DNA from: Nautilus pompilius
Taxonomy: Eukaryota; Mollusca; Cephalopoda; Nautilida; Nautilidae
Direction of reading: 5' to 3'
Length of the DNA stretch: 64,000 bases
Assembly (NCBI GenBank): GCA_018389105.1
Contig: JACATO010002451.1
Coordinates: 2,930,501 to 2,994,500, forward strand
Shown: piece by piece, positions 14,101 to 29,100 of the stretch
Layout of the letters: each line of letters opens with the position of its first letter
Position numbering within the stretch: the stretch's first letter is position 1
Notes under the pieces: generated by a model
Seen by the model: the letters and a program-made list of their open reading frames with translations, nothing else
Told to the model about the DNA's origin: nothing
Database searches by the model: none
Made by a program: the position numbers and the translations under genes

Positions 14101-17100
14101 ATCGATCCATATCAAATTATTTTATATGTATAGAAATGCATGAACAGACACAGAATTCTATGGCTGACCAAAAAGTGGGAGTGCTGGCTAAAATACCATA
14201 ATTAAAGATATTTATATTGATTTTCCAATGACTGTTGCTTTGTAGCAGATTACCTTAACCAATCAATCCTGATAACCCACAGGAAATTCTTCAGTTATTT
14301 TCTGAAGATTACACATCTATGGATGTTTAAACATAAATCAATAAAATGATTTAGTGCTAACAGATGGTTCAGTTGCTTTTGGGAGTTTGCTGGTAATAGG
14401 AGAGAGAAATCTTATAATGATAATTAAACAAGGGCATCACACAGCCGTACTTCCAACTCTCTCGCCAGCCATCAGAAATGAAACCTGTCTTTGAGTGTGA
14501 GGGTATACGAAGTAAATATTTTAAAATAAAACTATTTTGTTTTGGCATAAAAGTATTATAAAAAAAAAACAAACTCATATCTGTGATAAAATTGTGATTT
14601 AAAATAAAAAAAAATTACATTATTTAAGATTTCCTAATGAGTCAAAGATAATCTTCTAGAGCAATTCCATTTTTGTTTCGAAGAGCTATTCTGTCTCTTT
14701 TGTCATTTGAAGTTAGCTAGAAAAAGTAGTTGTACCAGAATCTCATACCCCCCCCCACCATCATCATCTTGCACAACTATACCAAACCACCAAATGATGC
14801 CGCTGTACAATCATTAAGGCGCACAACACTGTCTGCAATCTCTTGAAAAGAAAAGGCCTTGCTGTTGCAATGCATGTTTAAATGAAATCAAAGGGTTAAA
14901 TTTACTGAAATTCATTTAAATCAATCGTAGAGTTAAAATCTTTTTAGTTATTGAGAATATCATTTGTGAACAGACTTCAAAGGTGACCTTTATAAAACAA
15001 TAAATTTAAAAAAAAAACAAAACACATACAAATTAAACTGTCTTCCTGTTTTTTCAGCATAAATCACCATTCAAGAAATATCATGCTAGTTAAATAAGCA
15101 TAGCTAGGAATCAGACGAGCAAATCTGAAAAAATAAACCAATTGTTGTCCATGGATATTGTTTTCTAAATAACCATCATGAAATAATAAAAAACTTTTTT
15201 TTAAAAAAATTGTTTAGCCTATTCTCACTCTCCAAAAGATCCCCCGTTGAATTTTTTATTGCACACACTGGATAGACAGGCTGCTTCAACATTTTCCTGT
15301 TGCTATAAGCTAGTGAATTTCAGATTTGTCAGGTAGGCTACAGTACATCAAAAATTTTCATCTGTCTGCCTGAATAGAGGCCAATCAAGAATATGTTTCT
15401 CATGAGGTGATCTATACAGATCATAAAAAAATAAAAGCTAACACTTGGCATAATTTTAAAAGCAAACAAAAACCATGGATGGTCTCTCTGACTGCAAAAT
15501 TACCTGATAAAAACACAACTGGAATAAAGCAAGCGTGTGATGTACTTAAGTTTATGACCCAAATGTTACAAATTTGTCACAATACTACTTCAGTGTCATG
15601 CCAATGTCATCCAAAGCAGACAGGCAGTATAAGCAGCTATTCTCAAAAAAAAAAAGTGTCACATGTGGACGATCCCAATATAAGACTGATTTATCTAAAA
15701 CTGGTTCCAGTTAGCAGCAAGATATCTGCTAAATACTGTTGATATAACGATGTAGATAAAGAAAAAAAAAACAAATGCCCACAGTTCAAGAGTGCAGTAA
15801 ACTTGGTTTCTGACTCACAACACAATAGAAGCAGCTTATTTAGTGAATCGTCCTGTTACAAACAAATGATTGAACAGGTAGACTGTGACTAAACTGTCAC
15901 TACCCCCAGCCATAAACTGTGGATCATTTTGTCAAAGTTACTGTTGTAATTTCATGCTTTGTGAACATTGGTGGTAGCACCAGCACCTTTAGGTAATGAC
16001 TTTTTTCTTATTCTCTTATTGTAATTTTTTAACCTGTCATATGGCCATATATTTCTAAAGCCAGATATTAATTTGAACTTGCAAGATATTTGCTATGGAA
16101 CCAAATTAAATTTTCCCATACTGCCAAAAAATTATATGTATATATTTCACTCTTATTTTATATTTAAATTCTGCTTTGTTAATATGTTTTGTGACAGAAA
16201 TTTCTTTGCTTATGAGGTTGCACCTTTCTTATCTGTAGGTAAAAACAATGAATACAAATATATCATAACTAGATATTTTAGTTGCAAAGTTATAACCCCC
16301 TAATTCACACTAGTTCCAAAGATACTGAGCCGGCCTCAACCATAGGGTAACCCAATAACTCAAGTAGAAAAATGCTTTTTCATTTTATGCACGTGACAAA
16401 ATCCATATTTCATTGATCAGTAGCTGTAAGCACAATTAGCTGTTCCCATGAAACTTTAGTTCCTAAATCAACTTTTTATGCAGATTAAAAAATTGTCTGA
16501 GTTAATTTCTACCAAAATTAGATTCAAAGTGGGCATTTGGTCATGCCATAGAACTTAACAGTTACATGATGCATGCCGTGTTTCTGTAATATTTAAGCTT
16601 TGATGCTATTTCTTTCCCTGCTCTACTTTTATAGTGACTAACAAGTAAAATTATTTAGGTTAATGTACAAGATAAATAAAATTGACATATGGACTATTTT
16701 CAGACTTGACATGCAGATTTCAGGACAAGATATTTTCCAATTCTTCTTCATGAATTTGAATCAGCACATGAAACAACAGAATTCTACATCTATTTATGCA
16801 TTTGTTAGAATACTTTAGCTTGACATGAAATACAGGTTTATGAATACATATATTCATGAAATTTGTTCTTTTATGACCATATTGAAGGTTGGCAGTAGAG
16901 CTAGCGAAAATAAACTGTATTGGCATAGTCCATGACCCTGCAGCTACAATGGAAAAGTTGAGACAATGAAAGGTCACCAAACATAGAGAAAAGAGAGAGA
17001 GAGAGAGATTTGATCTCTTTGTAAACCTAACTAATATGTCATTGTTTTCATCTAAACATTAATCTTTTTTTTTATGAACTACTCTTTATCATAAATACAA

Positions 17101-20100
17101 GCCATGTATTTTTTGGTTGGTACTGATCGAATTCAGCCATGAATGCATTCTAAATTAACTTAAGTATAGGGAGGGAAAGAGAAAATGCTACAGGAATATG
17201 CATCAATTTTAACTCCATCTCAGACACTGGCACAAGACTATGGTGAGAACTTCCTGAAATAGTGACGACAGCCTATCAGTTTTTGCATTCCTTTGGGCAC
17301 CATCAGCATTACCAAAATATTTAACTCCCTGAATATTCTGACTGGCCCACATAAACATCTGATATGCACTCCCAGATATCAAAAAATTGCTTTCTGTTAC
17401 TCTCACCCAAGGTCATCATCACATATTTTTGCATAAGTGAAGCCTTACAAATCTCCTAAAAATTATTTTGATTAGAATGGATTTGCCATCTTCTAAAGTC
17501 CCTGTGGCTACTCCAAGCTACCTGATGGGCAAAGGAGGCCAGGAAGTTTGAAAGACAATCCTTTTTTGTTATGAGAGATTAACTGAAAGATATGCTGCTA
17601 CAGATTTAGTATGTGCAGGCAATTTTTAACTGTTTGTATCATAAGTTGGACCAGCTCCCACAGATTTCATGCTGTGAGGGTCACTTCCTTCCTTTAAAAG
17701 TAAACTTTTCTCTTCCTTTCTTTGTTTCACTTCTATTCACTCTCTTCTTCCATGTTTATATTTTGGTATGAACGCATCACTTCTGATCATCATGTTGCTG
17801 CTCACTTGATCTTTAAAACTAGAGAGGCAATTCATAAAATTACAGTTTTTTGCTGTCTGGAATTATAGATAGAGTATATGGCTTTATTACATTTAGTTGT
17901 CCATAATTTACAAGATAATAAATCCATACAGGTAAACTAAAGTCAAGTTTTAGTAAGAGTAGTAAGAATATCATATTAGCCTGGTCAAGATAGTCACCAG
18001 CTAGATTTTTTAATCACCAATGCTGACCTGGTGATTGTATTTTTGAAGACATATATATATACCTCTGAAAATTTAAGTTTAAACATAAAATGAGATCATA
18101 AACATAAAGAAAAGATTCAATATCATGAGAAAAACAGAAAAGATTTGCACTGTTTTGCTGTTTTCTGAATAAGTCAGTTTTTTTTTTTGTTTGATTCATT
18201 GACCTTCTGCCTCCTCAATTTCCCACACCGCCTACAGAAAACTAGTTTGTCAGTCATCTGTATCCTCTTGCTACTCCTAGTAGTCTTAGTCAATTTTCAA
18301 TGTAGCTGAATGCACTACTATAACTGATGTGATGCTCAAGAATCAATTTTTACTCCTGTCCCTCACTTTCACTTAACTCAGCTGGTTGTCCTTGACATCC
18401 AGTTAATACAGCAACCACTTTGTAGCCATTCTTCAATATTTTCAGCATCAACATTTTCACAAACTTTTTACTGCTGGTAAAAATCACTGCAGAAATTTTT
18501 TTCTCAAAATTTTTCAAAGTCTTCATTATCATCATTTGGAGTAATTTTGTGCAATGACCTTATAATCGTAACAGGCTTCATTAGATTCCATGCTCTAGTC
18601 ACTTCATAGATTGCGTCCAAAACTGTTAGTTTCCAAATTGATTTTATTTCCTCTGTCCACATATTTTGCAATAATCCTGCTTGGTAATGCATCTTTTTAC
18701 ATGCCATCACATCCTGATCCATAAGCTGAATTTAAAGTCACATTCAAAGGTAAATATTTCACAAAAATGTACCATCTACAAATTTTTAAACACTTTTGAT
18801 TTTAGTAGTCTAATAGCAAAACAGCTTTTTCTGGCAAGTTGCTTTTTTTTTTAATATTAAGTGTTTTCAGACAAATGAAAACAAACTTTTTTGTCAAATC
18901 ATTCTTTTGAAATGGCATGGTCTAACCAGGAACTCTTATAATTAAGATAATCTACCAGCATATTTGATGATTTTGTTCTTTTAAACAAATGCAGTTTCTT
19001 AGCTTCATCAATCATACAAAGTTTAAATTTCTGTGAACCGGTCCAGCCTCTCTTTACTGGACTTGTGGCTGGGGGGTATGATGTTCAATTTTGAATGTTT
19101 AAGTCCTTATCAGTAAGCATTTCCAATAAAGTTCACTTCTGTCCACATTAGGTAATTGCTCTTGTTACAAGTGTTCCTTTTCTGTAAATTTCTGATGCTG
19201 ACAAAAATCAGCAGCAGCCAAATGATTTCCACTTAACTTTTGAAAACTTGTCCATTGCTTAAATCGTGTATCACCTTTCATTCATATTGTATCAAACAAA
19301 ATCCTTGCTTGTTTTGCCCAAATCAGTCCAGACACTCTAGTTCCTTCGATTCTGTTGGTTGAAACACTTCAGCATCATTCTTCATCAATTTCAACTTAGC
19401 TTAATCACAAACTCTTGTGTACAAAATTAATTGTTCCTTTATTTCTTTTTTAAATCACGAACTGTCTGTTCACTCATTCTGTGTATCACAAAGTTGTTTT
19501 GGTGAATTGCCTTTTGCAAGTTTTTTTTCTGTTATTTCAATCTTTTCTTGAATCATTAGTACAACACACTTGCATTTATCTACCAACATAGAGAAAAAAA
19601 ATGAAACTGTTTATAGTTTTTTAAATTTTTTTTTAAAAAAACCCCTCAACTCTTTCCACATGTAACAGGAATAAACAAGATTACAATGGCCCTGATTGGT
19701 TGACTTTCAATTCAACTTGAAGCGTGCTACCTGTAAATACAATCTGAAAATAGAACTAGCACTTGTGCGAAAGATGGATCTGTGTAATGGATAAAAGAAA
19801 GTTCTATGACAATGTGACAGCTGCCAGTATGTTTATACAGAGAGGCTAGTTCAAAAGGATGCCACCTATTCTAACACACCTTTTTTTCCAAAGCTCAATC
19901 TGTAACCCAGATAATCCACCAATTCATTGATAATCAAGATTAAACAGTATTCCGCTATTTTTTCCAGCTAGGATATGAAAAAAAAAATAATAGTAAAAGG
20001 AAATAGGATTATATAAGAGATTCCTGCGCAATTACTCCAATAATTAGAGTGCAATGATGACAATTATTAGCCATAAGATAATTTAATTAAATATCAAAAA

Positions 20101-23100
20101 GCAAAGATAAGAAATAATCTCCAATTTACTTAACCGCATTTCCAGAAACATACTATTTATTTTGTTAACCCTGACCTAATGTTGTCGTCCTGCCTTTGTT
20201 TTAGGAGAGTGAGAAGTTTATTCTGGCGATGCCAGGCCGGCCGGAAGGTCCAAAGAACCTCCCCCTACCTAAGCATCCATCGGCAGCGACTTCCTTCTGT
20301 GTTCAAGCAGCACGACCCCCCCCCCCGTGTGTGTGTGTGCACCACTTTCACTGCCGCAAATGTAGATTCAGCGATGCGACATCGACGAGGAGACAGGTAT
20401 TAATTACACCTCCTACCAGGTGAACTCTCGAACCTGCCCGGTCTAGCTCCCTCCACCTACGGGGCGGTATCGCACTGAGAGAAGACATGAGAGCTGGCTG
20501 CCTACCTACCTGTAACGCGGACATGAGCAGCCCGGTTCGTTTTCCTCCTCCGTACTGGAGCCACTGCTGCTGGCAGGAGTACACTCGTCCATCTTGGGCA
20601 TTATATCTACCTCCCCCTAACCCCGCCTCAGACTGAAGGAGGAAGACCCACCATCACCACCACTGGACTGCCGCACCAAGCAGCAGCGATCGATAGACGG
20701 GGGGGGGGGCGCCACCATCTCGCCGGTGCCGCTCGGACAGGTTGACAAAGCCTACGTATCAGCCGACTGAAGAAGGTACATTCCGACCGGCTCCCTCCCT
20801 AGCTCAAGCAGCCCCTGATCACACAAGTGCGCGACGTCGCTCGGTTTAATGCGTATTCAAGGATGGGGGGGGGGGAGATCAGCCAGCTAAAATAGCCACA
20901 AATCAAACCCGATAATATGGCTTCTTGTAATCGAAAAGTGGCTCCAACTATGAAACGAACCGAAACGAAAATTCTAAATAATAGAAATTCATATCGATGC
21001 GACCTATGACTTTCAGATACCCCCCCCACACTTCTCTAAGATATTTCCCGTCCCCAGAGATTTTCGACCAACAAAAAATGTCAGTTGGACTGATGAGCAA
21101 AACCAGCAGTTTTCAGGCCAGCGAAATCCCTATTTTACATAGCAACAGAGAGAGAGAGAGAGAGAGAGAGCAGGGTGTTTGTAAATAGAACATTAAAGAA
21201 ACTACTAAACCTTACAATAAGTAGATAAGAAAGTGCTTTGGAATAAAGTTGACATTAGACATCACTGAATAAATTAATTACCTTAAGCTGTCTAAAAATC
21301 GAGAAAAAATTCATTGTTATTATTATAAATTTTCAACAAAAAAAAATTTTTAATATCAGCTAAATTAAAGACTTGAATATCTCGTTTTTGTAGATATTCA
21401 GAGGCTTGATTTTGTTGCTTTATTATTTCTGCTTTAATTAATGTCATTTTCTCGGATTTTTTTAAAATAAAAGTTAAAGTTTTAATTTTGCCTTCAAAAA
21501 GGAGAGAGAGAGAGAGAGAGGCATTTAATGTTTCTGCTGATTGGTAAAAAAGAAACAAATATTAACAAATAACAGAGGGTGACTTCAGAATTCTTCACCA
21601 ACCCTGTGAAACTAATTCGGGGCAAAGTTCCAAATGTGACAAAAGTTTTTTTTAAAAAAATCGCTGATTAAAAATTAGATAAATAAAATATTACAGAAAC
21701 AGCTTTGTCAGTACACTTTCCAAAGACTTTAAACAACAGGTCAGCCAAAAGGTACACGCACATACGTATGTAGCTAGTGACAGATGACAGATGTAAAGTG
21801 TTATACACCAGTTCCTGCATAGTTTGTAGATTTTGCAACTGGGGGGGGGGGGGAAGATCCCCACTTACACTAGGTGACATCATGCTGAAATGACGTCAAT
21901 TTTAGAAATGTGTTTCTTCTGAAAGTACTGTGTAACTGTAACTAAAAAATAGTTTTAAAAAAATTAGTTACCAACACCAATTTACTGAAACAAAATTTAT
22001 AAAAAATTTTATGAATTATTTTTACTTTTTACAGTATGTCCAGTCCTTCTCTGGATCAGCTGGAAGCTGTTCTTGCAGTCACAGATTCAGCATCTTGTGC
22101 ATCACATCCACATAGTTTACTAGGGTAGGTAGGCCAGTAGGTTTGGCAACTTGATGTATAATGCATTCTCCATGTGGATTGCCTTGTAGAATTTTTAATG
22201 ATACACAAAAATTCAGCAGATGCATGTGAATGTCCTGACATGGTATATTAGCCACACCTGTTTTTTTTTCAAATTTATGGATCAGATTATGCAAGGCTCT
22301 TGAGATATATGGGCCTTGACAAACATCTCTGTTGTGATGAAAAGCATGTAAAGCTTCCCCTGCATTTATTCATTACTATAAAAAATAATACAAGTGCTAT
22401 GTGATCTTGGATCTCTGCAGGCAAGCTAACACATCTGACAACCCTATTAGCTTATATACAAAGGAAAAACAACATAAGTAAACTCCCAAGTGGCAAAACT
22501 TGCAAATGTATTCCCCATAACCCCCTGTGTATAGACAATTACTTCCAATAATGTGCACTGCAGTTTGGGAGCCATAAACAGCTGACTGTAGAAAGTAACT
22601 TTATGGTTACCCAGTGTAAAACATAATGGCTACAAGAATATCTCATATCCACTCACCTTTGTGGGCCATAAGGAAATAGCCAAAAAGCAGCATTGGATGT
22701 ATTTCCCTGAGGCATAAGTGATGAGTCTGGAGTTGATGTGCAGTTGCTGCAACTCTCAAAAAATGCATCACCATTAACAGATGTGAAATCTGCTATGCTA
22801 TCTAAAATAAATCAATAAAAAATAAACGTAAATATACAGTTTGAAACCTGGCCTGCCTTCATTCAAGAGAAGTAGTCAAAAAAATAAGCAAAGAAATACG
22901 TTTCAGATTACCTGGAAACACCACAGTACAAATTAAAAAGTTATAGTATTTCAGGTGAGCACAGGGATTGTAGCAAACACAAGAATAATAATAATAATAA
23001 AATTTTTTTGTTTTTTGTGTTGTAGAAGATAGTTGTTTACCTTTTTTTTTTTTTTTAAAAAAAACAATTACTGCACCAATGTGATTAAAATTAGTTTTAA

Positions 23101-26100
23101 ACGAAATTTGTTGGGTTAACCTAGTTCAGGCATCAATTTCCAATTTTTTTTCTTTTTTCAAATCTATTGATTTCCATTTGAAGAATAGTTTTAAAGTTTT
23201 CTTTTTATATGTAATTCAACAAAATATGCCTCATCAAATCTTCTGCCACTTTATTATCTGATATATCAAATTTTTCTAATTTTTTTTAAAAAAATCAGTT
23301 TAAAGGAAATAATGCAAGGATGCGTTTTGAAATTAAAGAATCATCAGAATTTTCCTAATAAACAGACATTTTAGCCAAAAACAAAAAATTTTTGCAACAG
23401 CTTAACCAACATCATTAATTTCAAGAAAATTTAAATAAATTTAAACTTTTGATACTTTTTTTAAAAAATGTATTGGTGACAAATATGCCACTCCTAAACA
23501 TCATAGTTGTGCAAGATGATGGGCTGCATGCCATCTGCTTGGGTTCTCTGATCACTACTTTGTTGGGTTTTTTTTACTCTCACTTCAAAAGAACTCAGAG
23601 GGGAGGAAACAAAAAAGAAAAAAAGAATTGTGGTCTCCAAAGCATCAATATTTGGTCAATTATTGCTTATTTGGTTTTGATAGGTTCTAATTAGTAATTT
23701 TAGGTGACCCAAAATAGTATTTTTTACTTAATCTGTCACCACTGCTGACATACTTTCATCTCAAAAGGCTTGAAATATCCACATTTCAGTCGTAAGTGTT
23801 ATATATAAAAAATAATTTATTCTAAAATTACATGGGAATGTAAACTTTGCAAAAATAAAAAAGCAGTTGACATTTTAACAAAAACAAATAGAAAAGAAAA
23901 GCCATACCACCAGTAAAAAAAAAAGTTCAAACAAAAATACACAAAACTGAACATTTCTAATTAATCTTCAATATTTAAAAAAAAAATGCACAAAGCACAA
24001 GAAAAAATACTATACAAAGTGGAAAAATTGTTTTGCTATTCAGCCAAGTTGACAAAATGTAACAAAAGATGAAAACTGTTAAAACAGAAAGGGCATGGAA
24101 TGAAGAGTTGCCATTTAAAAGGGGAAGTAACTCTTTAATAAATAACAACTCCTAAATCTGAAGTTAGAAAGCTAAATAGGATGTGGTCATTATTTGGACG
24201 CCATTCTAAGTAAATTTATGGTCAGGCTTTAATAATATCTTTTGTTTCTTTTTTCCGACAATAAAAGACACATACACAGAAAAAAGAATATGCTAACAGA
24301 GAGACTTAATTTTCAGAATTCATACTTTTAATTCTAAAATCAAAGAAATAGCTTGATGCAGTTAATTAATTAGTCTAGTTAGATGTTGAAGAGAATGTCA
24401 TAAGAAATTAACTTCTTACCACTACTCTGGATGTCATTATCACAGTCATAGAACTCGTCATCATCTGTGTCATAAAACCTCCGGGGAAAATTCCTGGTAG
24501 AGATGCTCTGCTCCAGTTCATGGTGCTCAGTAGCCAGTGCATGCAATGCCTCCTGAAGAACACGTGATTTTTCTCTTTCCTGCATCAGTTGTAATTCTCG
24601 CACCTAGGTAGATCAAGTCTTTCATTAAAAAACACTGTGACTAAAATGTGTTTCACTAAAGTGAAATCAACACGTGCAGTACAGTGGTTCTTTCTCGGTA
24701 CTCAGGATGTTTCAGATCCAGGAAATAAACACAGCATTAAAAATTAAAAGAACCAATAATAATAAATAAGATCAATTTTAAAAATAATTAGCAATTACAA
24801 GAGTAGACCAACAGGGTTACAGTTAACACAAAACCATTTTTTTGCCAAATTATTACTCAACTAATCTCTTTTTTTTTTCAATATTTACACTTTTTGCTGT
24901 CACAACTTAGTTGCATAAAGCCAGACAGATCTGCTATGCTTACTGTTATTTTAAAAAAAATAAGCAAACCTCTTGCAAAACATGATATACCTCTAGCATC
25001 AAAGAATCTGTCTGTCTTTATGCATTCCTTTCCAGATATTTTAAAAACATCATTCTACCACAAGAAAACAAACCAGGTAACTGAAGCCTCTGCAATCTTT
25101 CTTCCTACATGAGCCTACATCTCACTATTGAGCCTAGCAAATCCTTTAACCTTTTGAAAAGTACCTACAGTGCCGGACAAAAGAGTTGGGATACTTGCTG
25201 TGAAATTGATATCTGAGCTCCCTCATTTTAACAAACGCATTTAAATACCCATCACATTGTGTATTATATGCACAAAAACATGCCGTTACAATGTATAAAA
25301 GCAACACATATGTTTACATATTCTCTGGAAAAAATATTTGAATCGGCAATGTCTGATTTGTACTGCAACAAGAGAGTTGGGACAGTGAGCAAAACCATAA
25401 ATATTTTTCAACATTCCAAAATACAATCGAACAAATGCATGGAAATGATCGATTGACTAGTAGTGGGTGGCGTTTCTGTGATTTTCGATCACTTCTCGAC
25501 AACGATGGGGCATGGATTCCACCAAACAAAGGCAGTCGGAATTGACCATTTCCTGCCAGCTTTTCTCAATGGCCTGTCAGAATTGGTCTTGGTTGAGATT
25601 CTTGTGTTTGGCCACCTTGGCTTTCAACTGTTTCCAGGCATTTTCAATTGTGTTGAGATACGGACTTTGGGACAGGACAGCGCATGAAATCCATTCCTAG
25701 TTGGGTGGTGAGGGAAGTGACGACTCTGGCAGTGTGGATCAGGGCATTGCTATGCTGTAAGGTGGCGGTGACAGGCATGTTCTTGTTGGACAGTAAATTG
25801 CAGGAGGTCTGAGCGGTCACTCTGCTCCTGATCAACTTGAGAGGGCCTGATCTCGCTGCGCTCATACACCCCCAGACCATCAATGATTCTCCTCAAGCCT
25901 TTACCATCAGTCAGGTGCACTTTATATTGTATTTTTCGTATTGGTAACGTCGAACATATACTCGGCCAGCACTGTGAATTCACATGATCATCGTTTCATC
26001 GGAAAAGAGAACTCTGGCCCATTGAACTTTGGACCAGTTTTAGTGCGCTTTAGCCCATGCTATGCAGATGTGCCTGTTCTTGTTGCTGATCAATGGTTTT

Positions 26101-29100
26101 TTATGGGCGATCTGTCCAAAGAGATTCCCCTCACAAAGACAACGTTGAAAAGTGCGACTGGAGACATTCACTCCACTCAGGGAGGCTCGAATGGCCATTT
26201 TTGGTTTTGTGTTTCCAGTCTCCTTGTACTGCTTCAGAATGCAGTTTACAGTACTTTTCAGGCAATTGACTCGATCGTCTATCTCCTGACAAGACAGATT
26301 TTCTTGGTGGTGCTCAACTATCAAGTCTCTGGTTTTAGACGATGTTGTCTTGCCAGGCATGGTGCAAAAATGATCTTAAATGGTCTTAGATGATGTGATT
26401 CTATTAATTTGATCCTTTAAAAATGAATATATTGAGGGGAATAAATGTATGCACAGATTTTGTTCACTGTCCCAAATCTCTTGTCGTGGTACAAATTTGA
26501 CTATGCTAATTCAAATATTTTTTCCAGACAATAGATATACATGACATTCATTGTTTTTACACATTGTAAAGGCATGTTTTATACAACTTATGGACAATAG
26601 GATGGCTATCTGTATGCAAATGAAAACAAGAGAGCTCAAATATCAATTTCACAGTAAGTGTCCCAACTCTTTTGTCCAGCACTGTAGATAGATAGATGGA
26701 TAAGCAGCTGCCCATCTCAGTAAATGACTCTGCATGCACAAAAGAATTCAGGTACTGTGTATTGTGCTGTACTGTCAAGATAAGTTAAAAAGAATTCTCA
26801 AGCAGCAATCTCTGACACAAATTTTGCAGACATATGGTGCTCAGCCAACACACTGGTAGTGTTTGAGACATACTGTGCTTTCTTTTCTCTCAACCACTTC
26901 TCTTCAGTCTCTTTGGCTCCCTGGTGCAGCATAGCCTTTCAGTACAAAATGTTGCTAGCTGTATCTTTCCAGCTTCTGCTGTTAATGTTAAAGGTTTCCC
27001 TCTTCCCTGAACCTTTCAAGATACCTGCATCCTTTTTGTAACACAGGTTTGAATACATTAACTAATGACTTGTGCACCTAAACTAAAACTTCCCAAATAC
27101 AGCATCATAACTAAGGACCTAATGGGTTTGTCCACCATGGGTTCCTAGAAAATACAAAAGAAAATTAATTAAAAGATTATTTCCATGGAAGTAAATTTAA
27201 ACAAAAGAAAAAAGCAGCAGGAATCTCCTTAATCAAGAAATACAATTTTTTTCAGCTAAATACAGGTGTCTGCTAAAACTAGCATCCATTAATCAACCAG
27301 ACAGTAACTTTGTACATTTGCTATATCAACCAGAAAGTGATAAATCTGCTTCACTGTTTTGTGCCAATAAATCTCTCATTTAGCCTCTTAAATAGCTGTC
27401 AACCACTTACTTTCACTAGTTTTAACCTCTGTGGAACTGATTGGTATAATCATATACACTGTTAATTTCTATCTATCATTGGAACACAGAAACACTTCAC
27501 TGCTTGCAGCTGTTAAACCATACAGACAACAATAATCAAACACATTGTAACCCATTCCCAGAAGGCTTTGATCCCTTAAACATAAACCACAAACACAAAA
27601 CCAAACAACAACAAATAACATTTTAGTTTTTTAAAAAAAAGTACAGCTGAGATAAACAGGAAAATTTTTTACAACCACAAATATAAACTGATTAAATGAC
27701 AGCAAACCTAGTGCAAGTTCAGTATTGGTTTTTTGTGAAACCCTAAAAGAGCCGACTATTCAGTCTGTCAGGACACACAAGCCCTACAAGCTATCAAGCC
27801 AACAGGTACAGTAGGCACACCCACCTTATCTTGGTTATTAAACATCTTCAAAGAACATGACAGGGCTGCGTACATTTCATGAGACGTCCCTAAAATTTGA
27901 CAGAAGTTCTGATGGATCAGCAGAAAATTGGCTAAAAAGAAGAAAAAATTTAATAAATAAATATTTTAAATGTTCAAAGAATATTTCCTCAATTTATTAT
28001 TTATTAATTAAATGCAAAGTTGATAGTAGTGACACAAAAGGCGACCCATCAAATGGACAAAGAATAAAGAGAGATACTGTCACAGAATGTAAAGGCTAGT
28101 AAATGCTCAATGCCAGCTCGCTGTGGCTGATGGCCTAAATGACTGACATTGCTTGGAAAACCAAATAAACCACTGTTTCTTCTTGCTCTTCTTTACCAGA
28201 GTGTGTGGGTTTTCTCCCACAGCTACACAGTAGTTCTAGTAGGGACTTCTGAAGACAAAGGTATGCAGCCTTGTTAGTGGTGACTGTGGCACTACACAAC
28301 CTCATCAGGTGCATCTGAGACAATGATCGCCAAAGAACAAAGGGTAAGAAGAAGAAAAATCCTGCATCAGTAATTACTGTTGCAAATGTCTAAAATTAAA
28401 CAATGAAGAAAATAACTTGAGCAATCACAACAAATAATTTTACCTGTAAAAGTTTTATTCAATGTCTATAATCTGTTACAATTCTATAAACTACAATGCA
28501 TTTTTGATAATCCTCCTCATCAGTTTTGAATTTCTAATAATCATGAATATCTTTTGAGTTACTGTTTTCTCCATTTTGTTCTCTGTGAATTTGAAGTCCA
28601 TTATTCAAGTCCAACCTATCTGGGCAGTCTTTGGCAAAACAATAAATAAAATACACAGTTTGCAATGATGAAAGTGTCATTTGCACATACATGTTCATAC
28701 AACAGAAAATTTTAGTGTAAACCAGAGCATCTTAAATTTAATAAAGAAGCAAATAATAACTCACCAAACCTAGACCAAATGTTGCACATTACTTATGTAA
28801 AAAATTGTACATGAGATAACTCCTTTTTCTTTGTTGCAGTGTTTTTTGCAAATTCCAAGCAAACAATGCTTTAGTAGGCCATGATGTCCATGATACGATC
28901 GCTAGATGAAGGAAGAATCTGGGCATTCCACCTTCCTTGTATTCAGATACGCAACTTATTTCTTGATCTTTAAATTTGTTCAGCAAAATATTGCAACTGT
29001 GATTAATAAATTTGTCCCACCCACTCATGGAATACACTCTTGAATCACATTTTCATATTGTCTTTGGGTATCTAGAAGCAATTTCATTTGCAGAGAACAC

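Noticed and set aside
20179-20423. Plus-strand open frames in the 20 kb CpG island
   Set aside because: High GC lowers stop frequency, so open frames arise by chance. They contain a C-run and GT repeats, show no similarity, and the minus-strand exon explains the region better.
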